In this document: positions 1-8,351 of the stretch, in pieces | Numbering within the stretch: the stretch's first letter is position 1 | Layout of the letters: each line of letters begins with the position of its first letter | Assembly: GCA_005772855.1 (NCBI GenBank) | Contig: SXIK01000184.1 | Span: 1-53,325 of the forward strand | Direction: 5' to 3' | Source: Planctomycetia bacterium | Lineage (GTDB): Bacteria; Planctomycetota; UBA8108; SXIK01 | Length of the DNA stretch: 53,325 bases | Made by a program: the position numbers and the translations under genes | The notes under the pieces: model-generated | What the model was told of the DNA's origin: nothing | What the model saw: the letters and a program-made list of their open reading frames with translations, nothing else | Database searches by the model: none

Positions 1-272
1 GAGCCGCAAACGGCTCGGAGGGAGCCGGCGCCAGCGAGAGCTGGCGGCTCCCGAGAGCCTGGCCCGGAGGCGCACGCGCAGCGCGCGACCGGAGGGGCCG
101 CGTGTCGTTGTTGCCTCCACCCTCGCTCCACCCTCGCTCCACCCTCGCTCCGCTCGGAGGCGAGCCGTCGTGGGGGAGGGTCCGCCTCCCCCACCAGTAG
201 AAACGAGCAGCAGACTTGAGATGGTCCTCCTCTGCCCATTCGGAATGTCTCACGTTTGGGCGCGCGAGGTAT
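1..272 (-). repeat. Dispersed structured repeat, copy 1 (cut by window start)
   Basis: Read on the minus strand from 272 down to 1, this matches 35454-35725 with only about a dozen differences, and its first part matches 53147-53325. It begins with ATACCTCGCGCGCCCA, 16 nt after the stop codon of the cytochrome/DUF1549/DUF1553 gene and in the same direction as that gene. Inside are a GTGGGGGAGG/CCTCCCCCAC hairpin, three 11-nt tandem units (119-129, 130-140, 141-151 on plus), a GC-rich stem at 60-95, a 13-bp bulged hairpin at 20-52 and GAGCCG/CGGCTC at 1-16. It continues beyond the left edge. No protein family was recognised in it. Confidence 0.9.
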
Positions 273-288
273 AGATGCTGATGGGGCG

Positions 289-3200
289 TCAGTCCACATA
301 GACAAATTCGTTCAGGCACAATACTGCATGGCAAAGCTCCACCAGCGCCTGGGCGCTGACAACGGACGCGTCACCCCCGGCGACCTTGCTCTGCTGGTGG
401 AAGAACTCGAGCATGCGACTGTGCTCCGATTCGCTGGGCAGCCGCCCGAGGGCAATCTGGTAGGCTCGGTTGAGGGCGGTGCCGGGCGCCACATCCTTTG
501 TGGGGCAAATTCGTTGCGCCAACCTCTCCGCCTGTTGTCGAACAAACGGTGAGTTCATGAACGCCAGCGACTGAGTTGGCACTGTCGTGCTGATCCGCTC
601 GCCAAAGCTCTGGGTTGGCTCCGGCGCGTCAAAAAGGGTCAACCAGGGTATGAGCTCACTGCGCTTCACGCGCAGGTAAATGCTCCGGCGCGGGTTGTCC
701 TCGAGAACGCTCGGACCGAACATGCTCGTATCGGAATTTCCACCGACGGCCAGCAGGGAGTCGCGGATGATCTCCGCGTCCAGCCGCCGGGGCTTGTAGT
801 GCCACAAGTAGCGGTTGTCCGGATCTATCTTGAGGTTCTCCTCCGAGACTTCGTTGGACTGCTGGTAGACCGCGCTGAGCAGGATCTGCTTGTGCAACGG
901 CTTGAGCTTCCAGCCTCCCCTGACCAGTTGAGCCGCGAGCCACTCCAGCAACTCCGGGTGCGTGGGCCGTTCGCCTTGAGCGCCGAAATCGTTTGGAGTG
1001 CGAACGATCCCATGACCGAAATGACGCTGCCAGAGTCGATTGACCATCACGCGCGCCAGGAGCGGGCCGGCTCCGTGCTCCACGTCCGTTATCCAGGCCG
1101 CCAGCGCTGCGCGCGAGTCGGCTGGACTGGCGCCAGGTTGCGGATTGGTCGGCGCCGCCGAATCATCGCCCCGCCAGAGCACCTGGATGATGCCGGGCTC
1201 CGCCTTGCCCTGTTTGTTGTCGACTTCGCCACGCCGCAGCAGAAAGACATCCTGCCCACCGGCGGCCGTCGAGTAGACTTCCGTGAGCGCCGGACGCGGT
1301 TCCGTCGCCGCTTGATCGCGTAGGGGCTGAAAGACTTTCGCCGTCTCCGCTTCGAACAGACTGAACCAGCGGACCATCGACGCGCGCATGGACTCGGGCA
1401 ACTTGTTCTCATTGGCCTGGAGGATTGCTCGAATTTCACCGAGGTTTTGCGGGGCGATATCGCCTGCCCATGTCGCTGGATTCGGCTCCGTGGTGAGCGA
1501 AAATCGAATCCGGCCCGGGGCGAGGTCGAGGAACTTCAGTTCGAACGCCAGCTCGGTGCCGCCCCGGAAGCCAGGCAGCGGTGTCTCGAGCTCGAAGACC
1601 GCTGCGTTGTCTTTTCCTGCCGTGGAGCGCACAACCCAGGCGGTCGTGGGCTGGTTGTCGACGGCGTTACTCAGAGGCTGGCCCACGTCCTCGAAGGCTG
1701 CGAAGACGGGTTTGAGATTCAGTTCTTGCGGCAGGTCCCAGGTGTTGGGGTCGAGTGGCCGTGCGGTCACTCTCAACTCGGCCAGTTGAAAGCTTCCGTC
1801 GCTGTTCAAGCCTGGCCCCCGCCGCGGCAGCGACTTGTCTGTGAACGCGTCCATCCGCAGAGCCGTGATGTTGTTCTGAAAGGTATGCACGGTCACGTGG
1901 TATTGCTCTTCGTTGCCGACCGTCCGGGGCTTGCCGCGTCTCGAAATCTTGGTGCCTGGAATCAGCGAGCCGTCGTGAGCGACGATGCCCCCCGGCAGCC
2001 ATTTCAGCCACGAGCGTTCCGCCTCGAGCGCCACGGGTTCCAGCACCTGCCAGTGCGGCGACTCAGGCTGTTTCGGCAATTCGGCCGCGCTCCATGCTTC
2101 GAATCGTTTCGGCAGCTCCTTGTCGGCGAACTTGCGCAGCGCATCGACCAGTGACTCTCGCTCCTGGCGGTGCCGCTCCAGAGCCTGCTGCGTGGCGGCC
2201 GGATCGGAATCAAGCTGTCGTGGACTCTGTACAGTACGCGCGAAAGCAGCCGCCAGCGCATAGTAATCCTGCTGCGGAATCGGATCGTACTTGTGGTCGT
2301 GGCAACGGACGCAACCGAGCGTGAGCCCCAGCATGGATCCGCCAACCGTCATCAGCATGTCGTCGAGCTGGTCGTAACGTATGCGCTCGATGGTCTTGGC
2401 CGTGATCTGCCCCGGGTAAGGTCCGGCGACGAGAAAGCCAGTGGCGGCGGCTGCGAGGAAGTCATCGGGCTGTCGCACGTCCCCGGCCAGCTGCATCCGC
2501 ACGAACTGGTCATAGGCCATGTCGCTGTTCAGCGCCCGCAGGACCCAGTCGCGATAGTGGTACGCACCGGGACGAAAAGCATCGAACTCGTACCCGCCGC
2601 TCTCGGCAAAGCGGGCGACGTCGAGCCAGTGCCGGGCCCATTTCTCGCCGTAGTTTGGACTCTCAAGGAGGCGGTCGATCACCTTCTCGAATGCCTGAGG
2701 TGACTCGTCCTTTACAAACTCCTCGATCTGCTCAGGCGTGGGCGGCAGGCCGACCAGGTCGAAGTATGCGCGGCGAATCAACTTTTCTCTTGAGGCCGGA
2801 ACGTTCCGGGTGAGCCGTTTTTTTTCTTGAGCGTCGATGACGAAGCAGTCGATGGGCGACTTGACGCTCTGCCCGTCCGGCACCGTGGGAGGCGTGACGG
2901 TCAGGAGAGGCTGGAATGACCACCACTTCCGGCCCTCGGCGATGTTGATCGTGCGCAAGGCCCTGGCTACCACGCCTCCTCGCCTCGGATCGGGGGCGCC
3001 CATGTCGATCCACTTCACAAAGTCGGAGATGACTTCGTCGGCGAGCTTGCCCCCTGGCGGCATCTCGGGGCCCTCATACCTGAGAGCCTTGATGAGCAGG
3101 CTCTCGGCGGACTTTGCCTTCACGATGGCTGGACCGCCATCGCCGCCTGTGAGCAGGCCTTCAGCCGAATCCAGGTAGAGTCCGCCCTTCAGCTTTTTTG

Positions 3201-3375
3201 CGTCCCGGGCCTGAGCCGAATGGCAACCGTAGCAGTGCTTCACGAGCACCGGTCGAATCTTCTGCTCGAAGAACACGATGCCCTCGTCGGCCTTCGTCTC
3301 CGCCTGTGCCGGCACAGCGATCGCCGCGAGTATCGCTTCCGCCAGGATCGCCATTATTGTCCATCGAGGGATCAT
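289..3375 (-). CDS. Planctomycete-type cytochrome C / DUF1549 / DUF1553 protein
   Basis: Large exported protein of 1028 residues. A hydrophobic signal peptide ends near AVPAQA. A planctomycete-type cytochrome C domain follows, with the heme motif CYGCH at 48-52 and a likely axial methionine in MPPGG at 105-109. A DUF1549 domain spans about 174-385 and contains a second CxxCH (CVRCH, 355-359). A DUF1553 domain fills the last 250 or so residues. Such proteins are abundant in Planctomycetes; an electron-transfer or polymer-degradation role has been proposed but the function is not settled. The ATG at 3375 was preferred to two upstream TTG codons; the ribosome site is weak, so the start is uncertain. 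The usual DUF1501 partner is not adjacent. The gene is third in a minus-strand run with the aldolase and the MDR dehydrogenase, after a 247-nt gap. A copy of the structured repeat begins 16 nt past its stop. Confidence 0.9.
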   Translation of the reverse strand: MIPRWTIMAILAEAILAAIAVPAQAETKADEGIVFFEQKIRPVLVKHCYGCHSAQARDAKKLKGGLYLDSAEGLLTGGDGGPAIVKAKSAESLLIKALRYEGPEMPPGGKLADEVISDFVKWIDMGAPDPRRGGVVARALRTINIAEGRKWWSFQPLLTVTPPTVPDGQSVKSPIDCFVIDAQEKKRLTRNVPASREKLIRRAYFDLVGLPPTPEQIEEFVKDESPQAFEKVIDRLLESPNYGEKWARHWLDVARFAESGGYEFDAFRPGAYHYRDWVLRALNSDMAYDQFVRMQLAGDVRQPDDFLAAAATGFLVAGPYPGQITAKTIERIRYDQLDDMLMTVGGSMLGLTLGCVRCHDHKYDPIPQQDYYALAAAFARTVQSPRQLDSDPAATQQALERHRQERESLVDALRKFADKELPKRFEAWSAAELPKQPESPHWQVLEPVALEAERSWLKWLPGGIVAHDGSLIPGTKISRRGKPRTVGNEEQYHVTVHTFQNNITALRMDAFTDKSLPRRGPGLNSDGSFQLAELRVTARPLDPNTWDLPQELNLKPVFAAFEDVGQPLSNAVDNQPTTAWVVRSTAGKDNAAVFELETPLPGFRGGTELAFELKFLDLAPGRIRFSLTTEPNPATWAGDIAPQNLGEIRAILQANENKLPESMRASMVRWFSLFEAETAKVFQPLRDQAATEPRPALTEVYSTAAGGQDVFLLRRGEVDNKQGKAEPGIIQVLWRGDDSAAPTNPQPGASPADSRAALAAWITDVEHGAGPLLARVMVNRLWQRHFGHGIVRTPNDFGAQGERPTHPELLEWLAAQLVRGGWKLKPLHKQILLSAVYQQSNEVSEENLKIDPDNRYLWHYKPRRLDAEIIRDSLLAVGGNSDTSMFGPSVLEDNPRRSIYLRVKRSELIPWLTLFDAPEPTQSFGERISTTVPTQSLAFMNSPFVRQQAERLAQRICPTKDVAPGTALNRAYQIALGRLPSESEHSRMLEFFHQQSKVAGGDASVVSAQALVELCHAVLCLNEFVYVD

Positions 3376-3384
3376 CAACAATCA

Positions 3385-3400
3385 CCGTCCCGAGGGACGG
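3385..3400. promoter_or_regulatory. 16-bp near-perfect palindrome upstream of the cytochrome/DUF1549 gene
   Basis: CCGTCCCGAGGGACGG has two perfect 7-bp arms separated by GA, and lies 9 nt upstream of the ATG at 3375. It could be a repressor operator or a small hairpin close to the ribosome site. The symmetry is plain in the sequence, but no regulator is identified and the role is inference. Confidence 0.3.
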
Positions 3401-3622
3401 AGCCTCCGCTCGGCACAGCCCTTTCTTTACATTTGAGGGGATTCCCGTCCAGTCAAGACCTTCGCATGCAGAATCAAAGGTAAACCTCCCGAAGCCCGCG
3501 GCACAAGCTCGTTGTTGAAAAAAGGCCGACAAGGGAACCGGGGAGGGTTTCGAGGCCCTGGTAGCGTTGCCGGGGGAGGCTCTTGCCGGCTCTGGGCGCC
3601 TGGGCCCCGCGCAAGATCGGTG

Positions 3623-4654
3623 TCAAGCGTGCCACTTGAAGATCACGCCGAGCATGGACTTTTCCCGGCGGTACGCCATCTCGTACGCTTCCGCCATATC
3701 TTTGTAGTGAAAACGGTGGGTAATCAGTTGGCTCGGTGCGAGCCGGCCGTCGGCCATTAACGAGAGCATGTGGGTAGCGTTGCGGTCCATCGAGTAGTGA
3801 TCCTCGATCGAGCGGGGTTCCTTGCAGGCGTTGGGGTAGAGATAGCCGGCAGTGCCGCTGACGGAGACCAATGAGATCCCCTTGAGGTAGAAATACTGCA
3901 TGGAGAGCGGGTTGAAGTCGAGCTCTGCTTCGCCACGACCCAGCAGGCTCACAATGGAGACTCGACCGTTCGAGCGCACAATGTCCACCGAGGTGCGATA
4001 GGCGGGCCAGGGGTTGGCTGTCAGCACCACCAAATCAATGCCGGTGCCACCCGTGAACGCCTCGAGCTTGGAGTGGAGGTCGGGGTCATCATAGCGCATT
4101 GCGGCATGCGCCCCGACTCGCCGCGCGAGATCCAGGCGGTAGGCGTCATTGCCAATCGCCGCCACCCGGGCACCAAAGAGCGGTCCAACCGCCACTGCTC
4201 CCAGGCCAAGAGTGCCAAGGCCAACCACAGCGACGTTCTCGCCTGGCTTGAATTGGGCCTTGTGATAACAAAGCGCACTGAGCGCGTAGAGGTGACAGTA
4301 GACTGCATCCTCGTCGGTCACATTCGGCGGCGCCTTGACCATGCTCGCGTTCTCGGTGAGGATGTACTCGGATTGATGCGGGCACCGTGTGATGACGCGG
4401 TCTCCCACTTGCACACGCGTCACCGCCTTGCCCACACCACGCACGACTCCCAGGTTGCTATCGCCGACCCAGCGTGGATAGTCGGGAGCACCCGGCACGC
4501 GTTCGGCACCTTCGTAGTTGCCGCGATCGGTGCCAATCTTCAAAGCCGAGATACGCGTCTCAACCCAGATCTCGTTGGGCCGCAAGTGGTCGGTGTCGAG
4601 GGGTTGATCTTCGATGCGGAGGTCACGAGGGCCATGCAATATTGCGATCTTCAT
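3623..4654 (-). CDS. MDR-family dehydrogenase lacking the zinc ligands
   Basis: A 343-residue medium-chain dehydrogenase/reductase. The GroES-like N-terminal half is followed by a Rossmann fold with the glycine-rich VVGLGTLGLG near residues 143-152. The family's catalytic zinc residues are not at their usual places. The usual Cys-Gly-Thr-Asp reads KIGTD, and the usual Gly-His-Glu reads GDSNLG. The four-cysteine structural zinc loop is also absent, so this is probably a zinc-independent NAD(P)-dependent oxidoreductase of unknown substrate. The start has AAAGGA about 6 nt upstream. It follows the aldolase gene by 39 nt on the same strand, so the two are probably co-transcribed and may act on the same carbon skeleton. 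Confidence 0.85.
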   Translation of the reverse strand: MKIAILHGPRDLRIEDQPLDTDHLRPNEIWVETRISALKIGTDRGNYEGAERVPGAPDYPRWVGDSNLGVVRGVGKAVTRVQVGDRVITRCPHQSEYILTENASMVKAPPNVTDEDAVYCHLYALSALCYHKAQFKPGENVAVVGLGTLGLGAVAVGPLFGARVAAIGNDAYRLDLARRVGAHAAMRYDDPDLHSKLEAFTGGTGIDLVVLTANPWPAYRTSVDIVRSNGRVSIVSLLGRGEAELDFNPLSMQYFYLKGISLVSVSGTAGYLYPNACKEPRSIEDHYSMDRNATHMLSLMADGRLAPSQLITHRFHYKDMAEAYEMAYRREKSMLGVIFKWHA

Positions 4655-4693
4655 GGGAATCCTTTGGAATGCATTCCTGGTTCAAGCGCCAGC

Positions 4694-5530
4694 CTAGTTT
4701 CGCCCGCCGCAACTTCCCTGCTGAATGGGGGCTGCTTGCGAAAGCGTTGCCGAGTCATCGACGGTATCGAGCTCCTTGCTACAAGTTTCGAGGATGCGCA
4801 CGATCGTAAAATCCCCCCCCCAGGGCAGCACCTGGGCGCCCATGGATCGATACCGCTTGAGCTGTTCGAGCGAGCCCACGGCACTGCCCCAGACCTTGTT
4901 GTGCTTCTGGCAGGCAGTGGCCACGGCCTCAATAGCCTTTTCAAGGGTAATTTTTCTGGAAGGTGGGGCCTTGTCAATGCGCAGCTTCAAATCACCCGGG
5001 CCCACGAAGAGCCCGTCGATGCCCTCGATCGAGGCGATCTCTTCGGCATTGGCCACGGCCTCAAGCGTCTCAATTTGCGGCAGCAAGAAAGTTTCGCGAT
5101 TGGCATCCGCCGGGAAGTCCATCCCGGGTCCCCAGGATGCAAGGCCGAAATCAGCGTCAAGCCCTGCAGCATCCAGCCCTCGGTTGCCGATGGGCGGGAA
5201 CTTGGTCGCCTGGACGAGGTCGTGCGCCATTTTCGGTGTCGAGATCAAGGGCACAAGAAACCCAGATGCGCCATCCTCCAGGTATCGGTACAGCTTGGTC
5301 GGCTCGAGAGTGGGCGGACGCAACATGCAATCGATGTCTGCGGCGTGACACATGGCCAGGAGTGTCTGCACTTCTCGATCGTTCATGGTGCGGTGTTCAA
5401 GGTCGAGCCAAATCCCATCGAACTTGAAATGCGCCGCATATCGCACAAAGAAAGGCAAAAAATGGCCCATGTTACAGACACGGGCAAGGCGTTTACTGCG
5501 GAATTTCTCCAATAATTTGCTCTTACGCAT
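4694..5530 (-). CDS. HpcH/HpaI-family aldolase
   Basis: A 278-residue class II aldolase of the HpcH/HpaI (2,4-dihydroxyhept-2-ene-1,7-dioate aldolase / citrate-lyase beta-like) family. Hallmarks are WLDLEH with the putative catalytic His near residue 47, the metal-binding Glu in PQIETLEAV and the metal-binding Asp in GLFVGPGDL. The expected reaction is reversible cleavage of a 2-keto-hydroxy acid to pyruvate or a glyoxylate-like product plus an aldehyde; the substrate cannot be named. It is first in a minus-strand group with the MDR dehydrogenase and faces the cytochrome/DUF1549 gene at 5754 across a 223-nt divergent gap that must hold promoters for both directions. Confidence 0.88.
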   Translation of the reverse strand: MRKSKLLEKFRSKRLARVCNMGHFLPFFVRYAAHFKFDGIWLDLEHRTMNDREVQTLLAMCHAADIDCMLRPPTLEPTKLYRYLEDGASGFLVPLISTPKMAHDLVQATKFPPIGNRGLDAAGLDADFGLASWGPGMDFPADANRETFLLPQIETLEAVANAEEIASIEGIDGLFVGPGDLKLRIDKAPPSRKITLEKAIEAVATACQKHNKVWGSAVGSLEQLKRYRSMGAQVLPWGGDFTIVRILETCSKELDTVDDSATLSQAAPIQQGSCGGRN

Positions 5531-5753
5531 GGTCGGTCTCGGGTGGTGGGTTCAGAAAAATACGCAACGAGTCAGGCTGGAATGTCTGCCAGGGTGGGGG
5601 GCCTGTCAGAAAAAAAGCCTGGACGCCGCGCGCGCCTGAGTATGCCATTTCACCTCATCCGAAGACAAGGGTCTCTCTCGGCGCCGAAGCTTCCCTTGAC
5701 TCCACGTTGACTCTCGTTGAGACTCTCCATAGATTTTTTTGGAGGCGCGCGCC

Positions 5754-8282
5754 ATGAAATTCAAACTTCTCATGCTCCGGACATTTGGCCTGGTGACCAC
5801 GGGGTTTCTGGGGGCTATAGGGTTGGCGGGAGCGGATCCCCGAGTGGACTTCCAGCGGGAAATCCAGCCGATCCTTCAAAAGAACTGCTTTGCTTGCCAC
5901 AGCGTCCAGAAGCACCAGAGCGGCTTGGTCCTGGAGACTCTGACCTCAATCCTTGACGGAGGTGGCCTCGATGGTCCCGCCGTGATCCCTGGTCACAGCG
6001 ACAAGAGCCCCCTGTTACTCCGGATCCGGGGCGTCAAGCACCCCAGGATGCCCCTGAATGGGAAGCCTCTGCCCGAGAACGAGATAGCTCTCATTGCCCG
6101 TTGGGTTGATGAGCTGGAACCAAGCACCCCGAGCCAGGCGAAGGCCCAGGGTGATTCGAGGACGCTGGTCTGGCCCTGGACGCCGCTCAAGGAGCCCGTG
6201 ATTCCAGAGGTTGAGCGCAAAGAATGGGTGAAGAATCCTATCGACGCCTTTGTCCTCGCCAAGCTGGAAGCAAGGAAGTTCCAGCCAGCACCGCGCGCCT
6301 CCAGGCACGCCTTGCTACGGCGACTCTACTTCGGGCTCATTGGCCTCCCGCCCACGCCGGAAGCAATGGAGCGGTTTCTCAAGGACGACTCGCCGGAGGC
6401 CTATGCCCAGGAAATGGAGAAGCTTCTGGCCGATTCGCGCCATGGAGAGCACTGGGGACGCCACTGGCTGGATCTGGCCCGCTACTCGGACACCCGAGGC
6501 GGTGCTCTCGATTATCCTCGACCCTACATGTGGCGCTACCGCGACTATGTTATCCGGGCCTTCAACGAGGATCGCCCCTTTGATCGCTTTATCAGGGAGC
6601 AGCTCGCCGGGGACGCCTTCCCGGCCTTTGGCGACGAGGGAAAGCTCGGTCTTGGCTTCCTGGGGCAGTGGGTTGCGATCGAGGAGGGAGCCGAGGAGGC
6701 GCGCAGAACCTACCTCTCGGACGTGGTGGGGACCACGGGCTCGGTATTCCTGGGCTTTACTCTCGGATGTGCAGGCTGCCACAACCACAAGTACGACCCA
6801 ATCCCTACCAAGGACTACTTCCAAATGGAAGCCTTCTTTGCGCCCACGACCGTGGATGTTCAGGAGGTTCCCTTCTCCCAGTACGAGAAGCCCCGTCTTG
6901 AGCCCGAGCGCTGGAGTCAAGCGAGCAAGGAATGGGAGCTGCTGCTTTCCGAAAGAAAGAAGGCTGGGGAGGAGTTTCTGGAGAAGCTAAAAGCTCGGGA
7001 GACGGAGCACCACATGCTCTGGGGTGCCCAGGACCCCAAGGACTGGGCGGAGCGCGGTCAGCGAAAGCTAACGTTCCCCGCAGATATGCTTCAGACCCAG
7101 GCGGAAAAAGATCATGTCAAATTGATTGAGCGGCAGACTTTCGTGTTCGCCAACCCCAACAGCCCCGAGTACTACAAGCCCAAGGCCTATGTGGTCAAGG
7201 ACGCCGAGCTGGCCCACAGTATCTCCACGTTTGTCTTGACGGGCGGCGATTTCAGGCTGCGTGCGGAGGAAGTGAAGCCTGGTTTTCTCAGCACGATTGA
7301 GGGTGCTTCGAGCACCGCCAATCTCGAAGGCCTGGTGGGCAGTCGTCGCCAGTTGCTGGCAAACTGGATTGCGAGCGGGGAAAACCCACTGACGGCGAGA
7401 GTCATGGTCAATCGGATCTGGCAGTATCACTTTGGCAAGGCTCTGGTCGCAACACCCAGTGACTTTGGAAGGAACGGCGGCGGCACTGTACAACAGGATT
7501 TAATCGACTGGTTGGCGCGAAAATTCATCGAGAGCGGCTGGAGCATCAAGGACATGCATCGGCTCATTCTGAGCTCGAATGTTTACCAGCAGTCCATGAA
7601 TCACCCCAGGGCTGAGGAATACGCAGCCATCGACCCTGATAACCTCTACTTGGGGGTCAGAGATCCTCTACGAATTGGCGTCGAATCCATTCGCGATTCT
7701 ATGCTGGCCGTCAGCGGGCAGCTGAACCCGTCGATGGGTGGACCTCCTTTTTTCCCGAAAGCGGACGACGAGCAGATGGCTCGCGCCAGCACGTGGTGGG
7801 AGCCATCGAGCCAGAAGGAGCGCAACCGGAGATCGGTTTACATGCTGCAGATACGATCGTTCCAGCTTCCCATGATGAAAGTTTTCGATGGGCCGAACAC
7901 GGACGAGAGCTGTACGGTCAGGGGAGTCACCACGGTCACCCCGCAAGTTTTTGCCCTGTTCAACAGCGAGTTTTCGAATGAGCAGAGCCAGGAGATGGCC
8001 CTTCGACTGGTCGCGGACGCTGGCAATGATCCTGAAAAGCAAATCGAGAGAGGGTTCCAGCTCGCCTTCCAGAGGCCCCCCTCAAAGGCTGAAATGGAGA
8101 AAAGTCTGGCCTTTCTCAAGCAGTCGCCCCCCGAGCCGCCCCTGGATCTCTCCCGGAAAGGGGTCGCCTACGTTCAGGCGACAGATGGCCAGACGGCGCA
8201 GCAGCCTTCAAGGAAGAGAAGCTCCCTTACGGACTTCTGCCTGGTCCTGTTCAACTCGAACGAGTTCATTTTCCTCGAGTAG
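5754..8282 (+). CDS. Planctomycete-type cytochrome C / DUF1549 / DUF1553 protein
   Basis: A second member of the family at 289-3375, with 842 residues. The signal peptide ends near GLAGA, the heme motif CFACH lies at 45-49 and the likely Met ligand is in MPLNG at 99-103. The DUF1549 region contains ARYSDTRGG and a second cysteine motif, CAGCH. The DUF1553 region contains LTARVMVNRIWQYHFG and IESIRDSML-like signatures. The ATG at 5754 is chosen because GGAGG sits 8 nt before it; an in-frame TTG at 5739 lacks a site. It is followed after 69 nt by a DUF1501 protein, the usual pairing in Planctomycetes. The pair is probably periplasmic; its biochemical role is unknown. Confidence 0.93.
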   Translation: MKFKLLMLRTFGLVTTGFLGAIGLAGADPRVDFQREIQPILQKNCFACHSVQKHQSGLVLETLTSILDGGGLDGPAVIPGHSDKSPLLLRIRGVKHPRMPLNGKPLPENEIALIARWVDELEPSTPSQAKAQGDSRTLVWPWTPLKEPVIPEVERKEWVKNPIDAFVLAKLEARKFQPAPRASRHALLRRLYFGLIGLPPTPEAMERFLKDDSPEAYAQEMEKLLADSRHGEHWGRHWLDLARYSDTRGGALDYPRPYMWRYRDYVIRAFNEDRPFDRFIREQLAGDAFPAFGDEGKLGLGFLGQWVAIEEGAEEARRTYLSDVVGTTGSVFLGFTLGCAGCHNHKYDPIPTKDYFQMEAFFAPTTVDVQEVPFSQYEKPRLEPERWSQASKEWELLLSERKKAGEEFLEKLKARETEHHMLWGAQDPKDWAERGQRKLTFPADMLQTQAEKDHVKLIERQTFVFANPNSPEYYKPKAYVVKDAELAHSISTFVLTGGDFRLRAEEVKPGFLSTIEGASSTANLEGLVGSRRQLLANWIASGENPLTARVMVNRIWQYHFGKALVATPSDFGRNGGGTVQQDLIDWLARKFIESGWSIKDMHRLILSSNVYQQSMNHPRAEEYAAIDPDNLYLGVRDPLRIGVESIRDSMLAVSGQLNPSMGGPPFFPKADDEQMARASTWWEPSSQKERNRRSVYMLQIRSFQLPMMKVFDGPNTDESCTVRGVTTVTPQVFALFNSEFSNEQSQEMALRLVADAGNDPEKQIERGFQLAFQRPPSKAEMEKSLAFLKQSPPEPPLDLSRKGVAYVQATDGQTAQQPSRKRSSLTDFCLVLFNSNEFIFLE

Positions 8283-8351
8283 TTCCCCCGATCAGGGTTG
8301 CCTTCGGCTCCATGGCAACCGTGGAAACGAGTCACACAGTAGGAGCCATCG

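Noticed and set aside
119-151. Tandem units considered as a CRISPR array
   Set aside because: Units are only 11 nt, directly adjacent and without spacers; no cas gene is present.
4073-5515. 480-codon open frame on plus
   Set aside because: Antisense to the aldolase and MDR dehydrogenase, both of which have family motifs.
5707-5735. TTGACT-17-TAGATT promoter before the gene at 5754
   Set aside because: The predicted start of transcription would fall on the ribosome site GGAGG at 5741-5745, which does not fit the supported start codon.
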